A stretch of 64,000 nt of DNA from Afipia massiliensis (GTDB lineage: Bacteria > Pseudomonadota > Alphaproteobacteria > Rhizobiales > Xanthobacteraceae), in contig NZ_LBIA02000001.1 in the NCBI RefSeq assembly GCF_001006325.2, positions 310,001 to 374,000 of the forward strand, written 5' to 3'. Made by a program: the position numbers and the translations under genes. Positions within the stretch are counted from its first letter, which is position 1. The number at the start of each line of letters is the position of its first letter. Positions 9,053-17,740 of this stretch are shown one piece after another. The notes under the pieces were generated by a model that was given only the letters and a program-made list of their open reading frames with translations, searched no databases and was not told the origin of the DNA.

Positions 9053-9142
9053 TCCGTCAAGCTTGCAGCAGATGAGCCGACGGAAAGCTGGCGAGGTTGT
9101 TCTCGATGCCGAGAGCATAGCCCTTAGCGGGAGGTTACCAGA

Positions 9143-10354
9143 ATGAAGCAGGTTTCGAAGTTGTCGAGTCGTTTTCTCTGCCGTGCGGCCATGTTCAGAA
9201 ACATGGCCGGCGCAGCCTTCTCCACAGCGTTGTTGTTTTCATCCGGCGCACTGGCTGCAGACCCGATCAAGATCGGGCTCGTCACTGCCCTTTCGGGGCA
9301 ATCGGCCCGGGCTGGCGAGGCGTTGACCCGCGGAGCCACTATCGCCATCGAAGAGATCAATGCAAAGGGCGGCGTCCTTGGCCGGCCGCTCGAACTGGTC
9401 CGCCGCGACGACGAAAGCAATCCGGCCAAGGGGCTGATCGCAGCGCGCGAACTGATCCAGCGCGAGAAGGTTGCCGCGCTGATCGGCGGCCTCGACACTC
9501 CGGTCGCCCTCGCGATTGTACCGTTCGTCAACAACGCCAAGATGCCTTTCGTGGTGCCATGGGCCGCCGGCACCGCCATCACCCAAAATGGTGCCAGCTC
9601 GAACTATGTATTTCGCGTCTCGGCCATGGACGATGAAGTCGACAAGGCTATCGTTCAGTTCGCGCGCAAGACCTACGACACCAAGAAGCCCGGCCTGATT
9701 CTCGTCAACAATCCCTGGGGCGAGTCGAACGAGCATGGTCTCAAGTTGGCAATGAAGGCCGCTGGTACCGAACCGGCCGGGATCGAGAAGTTCGAAGGTA
9801 ACGACGTAGATGTCGTGCCGCAGCTATCGCGGCTGAAGCAGGCCGGAGCTGACACGCTCTTCCTGGTCGGCAACGTCGGTCCGGCTTCACAGGTGGTGAA
9901 ATCGCTTGACCGCATGGGCTGGGCACCGCCGATCGTCTCCCACTGGGGCCCCGCCGGCGGCCGCTTCACCGAACTCGCAGGCCCCAACGCCAAGAACGTG
10001 ATCTTCGTGCAGACCTACAGCTTCTTCGGCGACCTCTCACCTGCCGGCAAGAAGGTCATGGCGGCATTGCAAGCGAAGTATCCCGACATCAAGGGACCTG
10101 CAGATGTCACTCCGGCTGTCGGCGTTGCCAATGCCTATGACACCGTCCTGATGATCGCGAGCGCAATCCAGAAAGCCGGCAAGACCGACCCGACAGCGAT
10201 CCGTGACGGCTTCTATGCAATCGACCGTGTCGATGGCCTGATCAAGACCTACGAGAAGCCCTTTACGCAGACAAAGCACGATGCCCTCACGGAGAACGAC
10301 TACATCTGGACCCGGTTCGAGGACAACCGCATCCTGCCGTTCGTAAAAAAGTAA
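9143..10354 (+). CDS. ABC transporter substrate-binding protein (Liv/amide type)
   Basis: A 403-residue type-I periplasmic binding protein. A long signal peptide ends near GALAAD, followed by the mature start PIKIGLVTALSGQSARAGEAL and the family stretch GGVLGRPLELVRRDDESNPAKG. It is the first gene of a plus-strand operon with the permease at 10392 and the fused LivM-LivG-LivF protein, so it delivers the ligand to a complete importer. It shares the regulatory gap with the deacetylase operon, linking uptake to the hydrolases. The ligand is probably a small amide or N-heterocycle rather than an amino acid, by context only. Confidence 0.9.
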   Translation: MKQVSKLSSRFLCRAAMFRNMAGAAFSTALLFSSGALAADPIKIGLVTALSGQSARAGEALTRGATIAIEEINAKGGVLGRPLELVRRDDESNPAKGLIAARELIQREKVAALIGGLDTPVALAIVPFVNNAKMPFVVPWAAGTAITQNGASSNYVFRVSAMDDEVDKAIVQFARKTYDTKKPGLILVNNPWGESNEHGLKLAMKAAGTEPAGIEKFEGNDVDVVPQLSRLKQAGADTLFLVGNVGPASQVVKSLDRMGWAPPIVSHWGPAGGRFTELAGPNAKNVIFVQTYSFFGDLSPAGKKVMAALQAKYPDIKGPADVTPAVGVANAYDTVLMIASAIQKAGKTDPTAIRDGFYAIDRVDGLIKTYEKPFTQTKHDALTENDYIWTRFEDNRILPFVKK

Positions 10355-10391
10355 ACCGGCTCGTTAGTCGACAACCAGCACAGGCTCGCAC

Positions 10392-11267
10392 ATGTCAATT
10401 CTTCCTGCGATTATCACAGGATTAGCTCTCGGCAGCATGTACGGGCTGCTCGCGCTTGGCTTTCACGTTACTTACGCAGTATCCGGCACGGTAAATTTCT
10501 CCCAGGGAAGCTCAATGACCCTGGGCGCCGTGGCCGGATACTTTTTTCTTGTTCTGTGGGGTTGGCCGGGCGCTCTCGGGATTCCGGCTGTCCTGGCGAT
10601 CTGCGCCCTCTATGGCCTCATCATCGAACGCTACGCCGTGCGTCCGTTCGTGCAACGCGGATCTGACAACTGGCTGATGGCCACCGTTGCCGTCGGCATC
10701 ATCGTCGATAACCTGATGCTGTTTGTATTCGGCAAAGAGCCTCGTGGCTTTCCATCGATCCTCGCAGTGAAACCGATCCAGATCGTCGAAGGAGCTGGCG
10801 TCTACCCGCTTCAGCTTCTGATACCTGTGGTCGGCCTGCTGCTGGCGACGGGTCTTCACCTGTTCACCCGCCGTACGCGCCACGGCGTCGCCATGCTGGC
10901 GGTCGTGCAGAATCCAAATGCAGCGCGCCTGATGGGCATCGATGTCAGCCGCGCCATCGCGGCGAGCTATGCGGTGTCGGCCGTTCTCGCCGGGATCGCG
11001 GCACTTCTGATCGCGCCATTGTTCAACGTCTCTTCGGATATGGGGACGCTGTTCGGCATCAAGGCATTCGCCGCCGCGATCATCGGGGGTCTCGGCAGTG
11101 CATGGGGGGTTATGCTGGCCGGACTTTGTCTTGGCCTCATCGAGGTGTTCGCCACCAGCTATCTCGGCTCGGTCTATACCCAGATCATCACCTTTGCTTC
11201 CGTCATTGTCATCCTCGTAGTTCTGCCTCACGGGCTGCTCGGCCGCGCTGGAGTTAAAAAGGTATGA
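10392..11267 (+). CDS. livH: branched-chain-type ABC permease, LivH subunit
   Basis: A 291-residue membrane protein with about eight hydrophobic segments. It shows the LivH signatures SMYGLLALGFHVTYAVSGTVNFSQGS near the N-terminus and AIIGGLGSAWGVMLAGLCLG near residue 235. It forms half of the membrane channel. It starts 38 bases after the binding-protein stop, and its own stop overlaps the ATG of the fused permease-ATPase by 4 bases, indicating coupled translation. Confidence 0.93.
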   Translation: MSILPAIITGLALGSMYGLLALGFHVTYAVSGTVNFSQGSSMTLGAVAGYFFLVLWGWPGALGIPAVLAICALYGLIIERYAVRPFVQRGSDNWLMATVAVGIIVDNLMLFVFGKEPRGFPSILAVKPIQIVEGAGVYPLQLLIPVVGLLLATGLHLFTRRTRHGVAMLAVVQNPNAARLMGIDVSRAIAASYAVSAVLAGIAALLIAPLFNVSSDMGTLFGIKAFAAAIIGGLGSAWGVMLAGLCLGLIEVFATSYLGSVYTQIITFASVIVILVVLPHGLLGRAGVKKV

Positions 11268-13810
11268 TGTCCCGTACATCCCTCCTCGCCGCCGGCGCTG
11301 TGCTGGTGGTCGCCCTTGGCTATACGGCGATCGCCGATAGCTACGCGGTCTTTCTTATCGCCACCATTTCTCTGACGGCGATTGCCTGCATCGGCCTGAA
11401 TGTTCTGCTCGGACTGGCTGGACAGATCTCGCTGGGTCATATCGGATTCATGGCGATCGGCGCCTACACAACGGTGCTTCTGATGGAAAAGGCCGGCTGG
11501 CCCTATCTGGCAGCCACCGCAGCAGGCATCGTCCTTGTCAGTATCATTGGCGGCCTTCTCGCCATGCCGGCGCTACGTGTCAGGGGACCGTATCTCGCCA
11601 TGGTCACGATCGCGTTCGGCTTCATCGTCGAGCATGGCACCGTCGAGTGGCGCGATCTCACCGGCGGCGGCAACGGCCTCGTCCTGACCGCTCCACCGAC
11701 AATTTTCGGTATGCCGTTGTCGGAACGTGGCCTCGCGATCGCCAGCGTCGTTCTGGTCTTCGCCGGCATCATCCTGTTCGATCGGCTCAAGCGCAGCGGC
11801 TGGGGTTACGCCATGCGCGCTGCGCGCGATTCCGAGGTTGCGACACGTTCGATCGGTATCGACCTCGTTCGCGTTCGGACCATGGCTTTTGTCATTTCCG
11901 CCGCGGCCATGGCGCTGGCGGGAGCCTTGTTCGCTCCGCTTCAGGGATATATCAGCCCGAGTTCATTTCCTTTCCTGCAATCGATCTTGTTGCTTTTCGG
12001 CGTCATGATCGGCGGGGCCGGATCGGCCCTCGGCCCGGTGATCGGTGCACTCCTTATCGTGCTGCTGCCGGAACTTCTGTCAGATCTGGCGGAATATCGC
12101 TTGCTCGCCTTCGGGCTTCTGCTGTTCGCCGTGCTGCGCGTCGCCCCCAACGGGATTGCCGGCCTGATCGCACAGCTCACCGCAAAATTCGTTCCGACAT
12201 CAAAACCGCAAACCGCGACAGAAGGTATAGGCGCAGTCGGTGAACCGGACGCCCGGCTTCGTGTGGAAGGCAACAGCGTTCCTCCGCTCAACGTGGCGGA
12301 TCTGTCGATCTCATTCGGTGGCGTCCGCGCGGTGCAGCACGTCTCGTTCACCGCAAAGCCAGGTGATGTGACGAGCGTGATCGGCCCCAATGGCGCGGGC
12401 AAGACGAGCGCCCTCAACCTGCTCTGCGGATTTTATCGCCCTAGTTCTGGCACCGTGAAGCTCGGGGATCGCGACCTGACCGGTATGCCGTCGCACGCCC
12501 TTGCCCGCGTCGGCGTCGCCCGGACATTCCAGACCACGCAACTGTTCGGCTCTCTCACCATTATCGAAAATGCGCTTCTGGCAGAAACAGCGGGCAAGCT
12601 CGGCGGCATTGTCTCGCCGCTGCGCAACCCTGATACGGAACGTTTCGCGCGATCGCTGCTGCGCTTCGCGGGCGTCGATGGTGACCTCGATCGACCGGCG
12701 GAGTCCTTGCCGCATGGCGAGAAGCGCCTGGTCGAGATCGCGCGCGCATTGGCATTGCGACCGAAGGTTTTGCTTCTTGACGAGCCGGCCGCCGGCTTAT
12801 CGAAAGGTGACAAGCAACGTCTGACGACACTGCTGCGCCGCATCGCGGACCTCGGCATCGCGGTCATCATTGTCGAGCATGACATGCCTATGATCATGTC
12901 TCTCAGCGACCACATCGTCGTGCTCGACGGCGGCAAGCGCATCGCCATCGGCGAACCGGCCGCCATCCGGAACGATCCTCTCGTCCGGAAGGCCTATCTC
13001 GGCGATGCCGCTGCGAGCGAACAACGTCACCGCGCCGCCTGTCAGACCGGGCAAGAGACCATGCTCGAGATCAAGAAGCTCGATGCGTTCTACGGTCTGT
13101 CGCAAGCGCTTGAAGGCATCGATGTCGTTGTTGCCAACGGCGAGGCTATCGCCGTTCTTGGTGCAAACGGTGCCGGCAAGACCACGCTGATGCGCTCGAT
13201 CGCCGGCCTTGAGCCGCCGCGTGCAATGGGCGAGATTCAGCTTTCTGGCAAACGGATCGATAGTTTGCCCGCGCATGGACGGGCTCGTATCGGTGTTGTG
13301 CTGGTGCCGGAGGGGCGGCAGGTATTTCCGGAACTTACTGTCCGGCAAAATCTGCAGCTTGGAGCCTTCGCGCGCACCGGTATCGATCTGGATACCGAGG
13401 TCGAAGCCATGCTGACGCGCTTCCCGCGTCTCAACGAGCGCATCGATCATCGCGCCGGTCTGCTCTCCGGCGGCGAACAGCAAATGCTGGCAGTCGCCCG
13501 TGGCCTGCTGACCTCGCCGAAAGTGCTGATGCTGGACGAACCGTCGCTTGGCCTGGCGCCGCTTGTTGTCGAAGAACTTTTTGCGTCATTCGAAAGACTT
13601 CGCGTCGAAGGCATGACGCTCATTGTCGTGGACCAGATGGCCGGACAAGCTCTCGCCCTGGCCGACAGAGCCTATCTCCTCGAGACCGGCGCTATCGTAA
13701 AAAGTGGAGCGGCCGGAATTATTGCAGAGGATCCATCCCTCGAAGCCAGCTACCTGGGAGGAGAGGTCCAGACAAAATCCGAACAGCCAACCATTGTGGT
13801 GGCATCATAG
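11264..13810 (+). CDS. LivM-LivG-LivF triple-fusion ABC transporter protein
   Basis: A single 848-residue frame holding three importer parts. Residues 1-310 are a LivM permease (GLNVLLGLAGQISLGHIGFMAIGAY). Residues 340-595 are a LivG ATPase with Walker A GPNGAGKT near 373, an LPHGE signature and Walker B VLLLDEPAAGL. Residues 600-835 are a LivF ATPase with Walker A GANGAGKT near 633, signature LLSGGEQQ and Walker B VLMLDEPSLGL. LivM-LivG fusions are familiar; all three in one chain is less usual. The LivF part begins with its own ATG at 13061, so separate LivF synthesis is possible. With the LivH partner this makes a complete importer. No frameshift or stop was seen at either junction. Confidence 0.92.
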   Translation: MMSRTSLLAAGAVLVVALGYTAIADSYAVFLIATISLTAIACIGLNVLLGLAGQISLGHIGFMAIGAYTTVLLMEKAGWPYLAATAAGIVLVSIIGGLLAMPALRVRGPYLAMVTIAFGFIVEHGTVEWRDLTGGGNGLVLTAPPTIFGMPLSERGLAIASVVLVFAGIILFDRLKRSGWGYAMRAARDSEVATRSIGIDLVRVRTMAFVISAAAMALAGALFAPLQGYISPSSFPFLQSILLLFGVMIGGAGSALGPVIGALLIVLLPELLSDLAEYRLLAFGLLLFAVLRVAPNGIAGLIAQLTAKFVPTSKPQTATEGIGAVGEPDARLRVEGNSVPPLNVADLSISFGGVRAVQHVSFTAKPGDVTSVIGPNGAGKTSALNLLCGFYRPSSGTVKLGDRDLTGMPSHALARVGVARTFQTTQLFGSLTIIENALLAETAGKLGGIVSPLRNPDTERFARSLLRFAGVDGDLDRPAESLPHGEKRLVEIARALALRPKVLLLDEPAAGLSKGDKQRLTTLLRRIADLGIAVIIVEHDMPMIMSLSDHIVVLDGGKRIAIGEPAAIRNDPLVRKAYLGDAAASEQRHRAACQTGQETMLEIKKLDAFYGLSQALEGIDVVVANGEAIAVLGANGAGKTTLMRSIAGLEPPRAMGEIQLSGKRIDSLPAHGRARIGVVLVPEGRQVFPELTVRQNLQLGAFARTGIDLDTEVEAMLTRFPRLNERIDHRAGLLSGGEQQMLAVARGLLTSPKVLMLDEPSLGLAPLVVEELFASFERLRVEGMTLIVVDQMAGQALALADRAYLLETGAIVKSGAAGIIAEDPSLEASYLGGEVQTKSEQPTIVVAS

Positions 13811-13814
13811 CGCA

Positions 13815-13859
13815 CATCAGGCACGCTCCGAACTGCACAAGCGGTTCGGATGCCTGATG
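13815..13859. terminator. bidirectional hairpin between convergent genes
   Basis: Nested perfect arms CATCAGGCA (13815-13823)/TGCCTGATG (13851-13859) and TCCGAAC (13827-13833)/GTTCGGA (13844-13850), with a 3-base bulge and a 10-base loop. It lies 4 bases after the livMGF stop and just before the convergent ridA stop. There is no clear T-run on either strand. Confidence 0.7.
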
Positions 13860-13869
13860 CTCTCGCCAG

Positions 13870-14262
13870 CTACTTTGCCGCGCCGATATGGGGAACGAGA
13901 GCGATAACATCAACTTCGAGCCGCGTTCCTTGACCGAGCAATGAGCCAACCCCAACAGCGGTGCTCGCTGGCGGCTCCTTGCAATCGATGAAGATTTCGA
14001 CGCGAACGCGATTGAAGCCATCATAGTCGGCAAGATCAGTCAAATATGACGTCGTCTTAACGATATCGGTGATTGCGGCGTTGTGATCCTTAAGCACCGC
14101 GGCAACGCGCGCGAAAATTCGGCGGGTTTGCTCCTCAATGTTGTCGCGCGCATCATCGTCGTGACAGATGACGCCGGACAGCAACAGCAAATCACCGCTG
14201 GGGCCAAGCGGAATGCGGCGCGCGGGCGAATATCTCGGTCTGGCAGGCGCAAGATTGGTCAT
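13870..14262 (-). CDS. RidA/YjgF-family protein
   Basis: A protein of about 130 residues in the RidA family, with LLLLSGVICHDDDARDNIEEQ, AAVLKDHNAAITDIVKTTSYL, the RVEIF stretch and a C-terminal RLEVDVIALVP. RidA proteins hydrolyse reactive enamine/imine or aminoacrylate intermediates; the paralogue RutC belongs to the Rut pyrimidine pathway. The ATG at 14262 (MTNLAPARPRY) has an AAGGGA site nine bases upstream and fits the family start better than the in-frame ATG at 14298. It is convergent with the ABC operon. Cleaning up an enamine released by the neighbouring hydrolases is a plausible role. Confidence 0.85.
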   Translation of the reverse strand: MTNLAPARPRYSPARRIPLGPSGDLLLLSGVICHDDDARDNIEEQTRRIFARVAAVLKDHNAAITDIVKTTSYLTDLADYDGFNRVRVEIFIDCKEPPASTAVGVGSLLGQGTRLEVDVIALVPHIGAAK

Positions 14263-14426
14263 CTCGAATGATCCCTTTTGCTGAATCATCAGGGCCATCG
14301 TCCCGATGATCTTTGCAAATCAGCTTCATCGCCGCCCGTTGCTGGCGGCGTTCGATGTCAGAACCTACCATTAGCGGGTTCATGAAGCTCCCGCCAATCC
14401 CCTCATCATCCCTTCTCTTGTATGGT

Positions 14427-14507
14427 TCACATCGCCTTGACGATGTTCTCGGTCATTTTCTTGGCGTCGCCGAGCAGCATCATGGTGTTGTCAAAAGCGT
14501 TTCGCAG
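14427..14507 (-). pseudogene. 3'-end fragment of pntB (NAD(P) transhydrogenase beta subunit)
   Basis: The minus strand reads FDNTMMLLGDAKKMTENIVK, then AM and a stop at 14427. This matches the C-terminal end of PntB, where the sequence NTMMLFGDAKK is conserved. Upstream the similarity stops within about ten codons, so only the gene tail is present. An integrase remnant lies 70 bases away, so this may be a duplicated attachment-site end. Confidence 0.6.
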
Positions 14508-14578
14508 GATTTCAGATACGTTTTCTGGTTATGATGTTTCACAATCGGGATCGATTCTCGAGCTTGATGACGTGATTC

Positions 14579-14735
14579 CTAAACGGCCGCCGCTCCGCAG
14601 GAGTTAAAGCACAACTGTTCAGAGATTGTCAGCACGTCATCGACCTCTATGCCGAGGTACCGCACCGTGCTTTCCAGTTTCGCATGGCCTCGCAGTAGCT
14701 ACACAGCGCGCGGGTTGCCTATTTTTGCAGCGGCA
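14579..14735 (-). pseudogene. tyrosine recombinase C-terminal remnant
   Basis: The minus strand reads KIGNPRAV, a TAG stop, then LLRGHAKLESTVRYLGIEVDDVLTISEQ, ending at a stop at 14579. This is the C-terminal end of a phage-type integrase; GHxKLESTVRYLG carries the conserved His and catalytic Tyr region. The in-frame TAG where relatives have CAG (Gln), and the absence of the rest of the gene, show it is dead. Confidence 0.65.
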
Positions 14736-14759
14736 GCAGGGAATTTCATCTTCAATGCA

Positions 14760-15737
14760 TCAGACAAGCTTCCTAGAACGCGCAGTTTCGTGAAAGCGCG
14801 TGAGGCTCCCGCTATGCATGATCCGGCCGCCGAGTGGTCGGCCGATGATCCGTTCCGCAAACAGCGCAGCCTCGATCAGCGCATCGAGATTGACGTCGGT
14901 CTCGATTCCCATCTCGTGGGCCATAAACACGATGTCTTCCGTGCAGATGTTTCCGGCAGCCGCGCCGTGCGAGTGGCCGGCAAACGGACAACCTCCAAGC
15001 CCCGCGACAGAGCTGTCGAACAGATCTACGCCCATCCGCAACGCCGCATAGAAACTGGCTGGTCCTGCGCCGCGCGTGTCATGCAAATGTAGACCGATGC
15101 GTGCGGTGGGCGCCAGTTCACGAACAGCACCAACCCGACGCTCGACCTCGGTCGGTACAGCCCATCCCACCGTGTCCGCCAGATAAATAGCCGGAATTGG
15201 ACGCCCGTTCTTTCCGAAACGTTCCAGCACCCAGCGGACATTCTCTGTGACGGCTTCAACAGGTACTTCGCCCTGCAGATTGCACCCGAAAGCAGTCATG
15301 ATGTAGACCGAAGCAATCGCAACGCCCGCGTCATCGTAGAGACGGATCCAGTCATCCTGACGTTTGCGCATCTCTTCGGCGTTGCAGCCATTGTTTTGCA
15401 ACGCGAACGCGTCGGAAGCGTAAAACAGCAAAACGCCCTTCAGGTCCACGTTCTTCACGGCGGATGCACGCCTGAAGCCCGTCTCGTTGAGCCATAGCCC
15501 GGTGTGCTTCACACCCGGAACCTTCTCGATGGCGGCGAAGAACTCGGCAGAATCTGCCATCTGCGGGACGTGCTTCGGGCTCACAAACGAAGCAACCTGA
15601 ATTTGCTTGAGTCCAGTATGCGATAGCGCGTTGACCAGAGCGACCCGGTCGGCCAGCGGAAAGATTTTCTTCTCGTATTGAAATCCCTCACGTGGGCCTT
15701 CCTCGTGAATCTCGATGGCCGCCGGCAAATCACTCAT
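14760..15737 (-). CDS. hydroxymethylglutaryl-CoA lyase-type enzyme
   Basis: A 325-residue HMG-CoA lyase-family (HMGL-like, TIM barrel) protein. Visible motifs are the N-terminal EEGPREGFQYEKK, the metal-site HLHDTRGAG and the catalytic cysteine loop GLGGCPFAGHSHG. The family cleaves 3-hydroxy-3-methylglutaryl-CoA or longer homologues to acetyl-CoA (or acetate) and a ketone. The ATG at 15737 (MSDLPAAIEIHEEGP) overlaps the carboxylase stop by 4 bases. It is the last gene of the ligase-carboxylase-lyase operon, completing the Liu/Atu-type sequence of carboxylation, hydration and cleavage. Whether it acts on HMG-CoA or a larger homologue is unknown. Confidence 0.88.
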   Translation of the reverse strand: MSDLPAAIEIHEEGPREGFQYEKKIFPLADRVALVNALSHTGLKQIQVASFVSPKHVPQMADSAEFFAAIEKVPGVKHTGLWLNETGFRRASAVKNVDLKGVLLFYASDAFALQNNGCNAEEMRKRQDDWIRLYDDAGVAIASVYIMTAFGCNLQGEVPVEAVTENVRWVLERFGKNGRPIPAIYLADTVGWAVPTEVERRVGAVRELAPTARIGLHLHDTRGAGPASFYAALRMGVDLFDSSVAGLGGCPFAGHSHGAAAGNICTEDIVFMAHEMGIETDVNLDALIEAALFAERIIGRPLGGRIMHSGSLTRFHETARSRKLV

Positions 15738-17728
15738 GCAGCATTCTCCACATCGGGCGAGACAACGAAGACGACCTGATCGCGCTCCACGGTCGCATCC
15801 ACAACACAATCAATGTGGGTGACACATCCTGCCGTTGACGACGCTATCGTCAACTCCATTTTCATCGATTCCATCACCGCAAGTACGTCGCCCGCCGCGA
15901 TCGACTGGCCCATTTCAACATTGACCGATACGACTCGTCCCATCATCGGCGCTCTCACCTGCCCGTCATTGGCACCGACATGCGCCAGAAGCGAACCAGA
16001 AAGATAGGGATGAACCGTGAACCCGGCGTTCGCAACTGCCGACGCAAACCCGGAAAACGTGTCCGACAGCGTAGGTGTCACCGTCATGGCGACATCGTCA
16101 TAAGCAACAGTTACCTGACCGTCGCTATGAGCGTGGAACGCGAACGTCGTTGTACGGCTCTCAATGCTGACAAGCAGTGCGTCTGGCCGCCCTGCGTAAC
16201 CGAACGTAACATCATGAGACCGGCCAGGTGCGCCAAGGTGAATAGCAGGAGCAGCAGCTGGCTCCGGCGCTCCGCTTCCCAGTCGCCAGCCAGTTAGCCC
16301 CTCGGGCCCACCCCAGATGCGATCATTGCGGCGCGACCAAAGCCACAAACCTGCAGCTATGTGAGCGTCGAGATGAAAGCGAGGCATCTCGACACCCGAC
16401 GCGACTATATCATCGATGGTACCGGTGTGCACCTCGTTTGTCCGGACGTTGGAATCAGAGACGATCCTGCGCAGGAAGGTCAGATTTGTCGTCACACCGC
16501 CGACCGTGCAATCGAGCAGCGCTGCATCGAGCCGCGCATAGGCTTCGATCCGGGTCGCGGCGGTCGCGATCAGCTTCGCGATCATCGGATCGTAGTAAGG
16601 CGTTATCGCCATGCCTGCGCTGATACCTGCATCGACACGAACCATATCGGTCAGCCGCAGGTTTTCGATGGTGCCGGTCGAGGGCAGAAATCCATTGTCG
16701 GCATCTTCCGCATAAAGCCGCGCCTCGATCGCGACACCTGATACCCTCACATCGGCCTGAGCAAGCGGCAAGGCACCGTCCGCGACCGCACGAATTTGCA
16801 GTTCAACCAGATCCAGCCCCGTGACGCTCTCGGTGACGGGGTGTTCGACCTGAATGCGTGGATTGACCTCAAGGAAGAACGCATCGCCGTCCTTGACGAT
16901 GAACTCGACCGTGCCAAGTCCGGCATAGCGGACCCTCTCTCCGAGCCGCACCGCATGGGTAAGAATACTTTCACGCAAGGCTGGATCGAGGCTGAGGACC
17001 GGTGCTTCCTCGATCACCTTCTGGTGCCGGCGCTGCAGACTGCATTCACGATCGAACAGATGGACAACGTTGCCCTGGCCATCGCCAAGAATCTGAACTT
17101 CGATATGCCGCGCGTCCGGCAGGAACTGCTCGACGATCAGGCTCGGGTCGCCGAACGAACTCTTGCCTTCACGCATCGCAGCCTGAATGTCGGCAAGTGC
17201 GGTCGCTGCGCTGTTCACCACGCGCATGCCCTTGCCACCGCCGCCGGCCGCTGCCTTGAGCAGCACGGGAAGCTTCATCCCCACGACCGCGTGCTCGATC
17301 TCCTCGATCGATGCACTCGGTCTGTCGGTACCCGGCACCACCGGCACACCGGCAAGCTTGGCGATCTGTTTTGCAGAGGCCTTGTTGCCAAACTGACGCA
17401 GTACTTCCGGTGACGGCCCGATAAAGGCAATTCCCTTCTTTGCAAGCGCGTCAGCGAAGTCGCCATTCTCAGCAAGAAAACCATAGCCCGGGTGAACGGC
17501 ATCCGCGCCTACACGAGAGGCGGCTTCCACGATGCGGTCGATAACGAGATAGCTTTCGCTGGCGGGCGCTGCACCGATCTCGATCGACTCACCAATCTCG
17601 CGCACATGCAGTGCGGTACGATCAGCGGCCGAATGCACCGTGGCGACCTGGATTCCGAGCCTGCGGCAGGTTCGCGCAACCCGGCAGGCAATCTCTCCGC
17701 GGTTGGCGACAAGAATTTTCTTAAACAT
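15734..17728 (-). CDS. acyl-CoA carboxylase, biotin carboxylase/BCCP subunit
   Basis: A 664-residue alpha subunit of the methylcrotonyl/geranyl-CoA carboxylase type. The biotin carboxylase domain runs from MFKKILVANRGEIACRV through the ATP-grasp loop AAAGGGGKGMRVV, RRHQKVIEEAP and the metal-site LEVNPRIQVEHPVTE. The C-terminal carrier domain has the biotinylation site AVMESMKMEL about 40 residues from the end. It makes carboxybiotin for the carboxyltransferase encoded 12 bases upstream. In the Liu and Atu routes this step carboxylates the methyl branch of a 3-methyl-2-enoyl-CoA. Which chain length it accepts cannot be read from the sequence. Confidence 0.92.
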   Translation of the reverse strand: MFKKILVANRGEIACRVARTCRRLGIQVATVHSAADRTALHVREIGESIEIGAAPASESYLVIDRIVEAASRVGADAVHPGYGFLAENGDFADALAKKGIAFIGPSPEVLRQFGNKASAKQIAKLAGVPVVPGTDRPSASIEEIEHAVVGMKLPVLLKAAAGGGGKGMRVVNSAATALADIQAAMREGKSSFGDPSLIVEQFLPDARHIEVQILGDGQGNVVHLFDRECSLQRRHQKVIEEAPVLSLDPALRESILTHAVRLGERVRYAGLGTVEFIVKDGDAFFLEVNPRIQVEHPVTESVTGLDLVELQIRAVADGALPLAQADVRVSGVAIEARLYAEDADNGFLPSTGTIENLRLTDMVRVDAGISAGMAITPYYDPMIAKLIATAATRIEAYARLDAALLDCTVGGVTTNLTFLRRIVSDSNVRTNEVHTGTIDDIVASGVEMPRFHLDAHIAAGLWLWSRRNDRIWGGPEGLTGWRLGSGAPEPAAAPAIHLGAPGRSHDVTFGYAGRPDALLVSIESRTTTFAFHAHSDGQVTVAYDDVAMTVTPTLSDTFSGFASAVANAGFTVHPYLSGSLLAHVGANDGQVRAPMMGRVVSVNVEMGQSIAAGDVLAVMESMKMELTIASSTAGCVTHIDCVVDATVERDQVVFVVSPDVENAA

Positions 17729-17740
17729 GCGATTGCCGCC

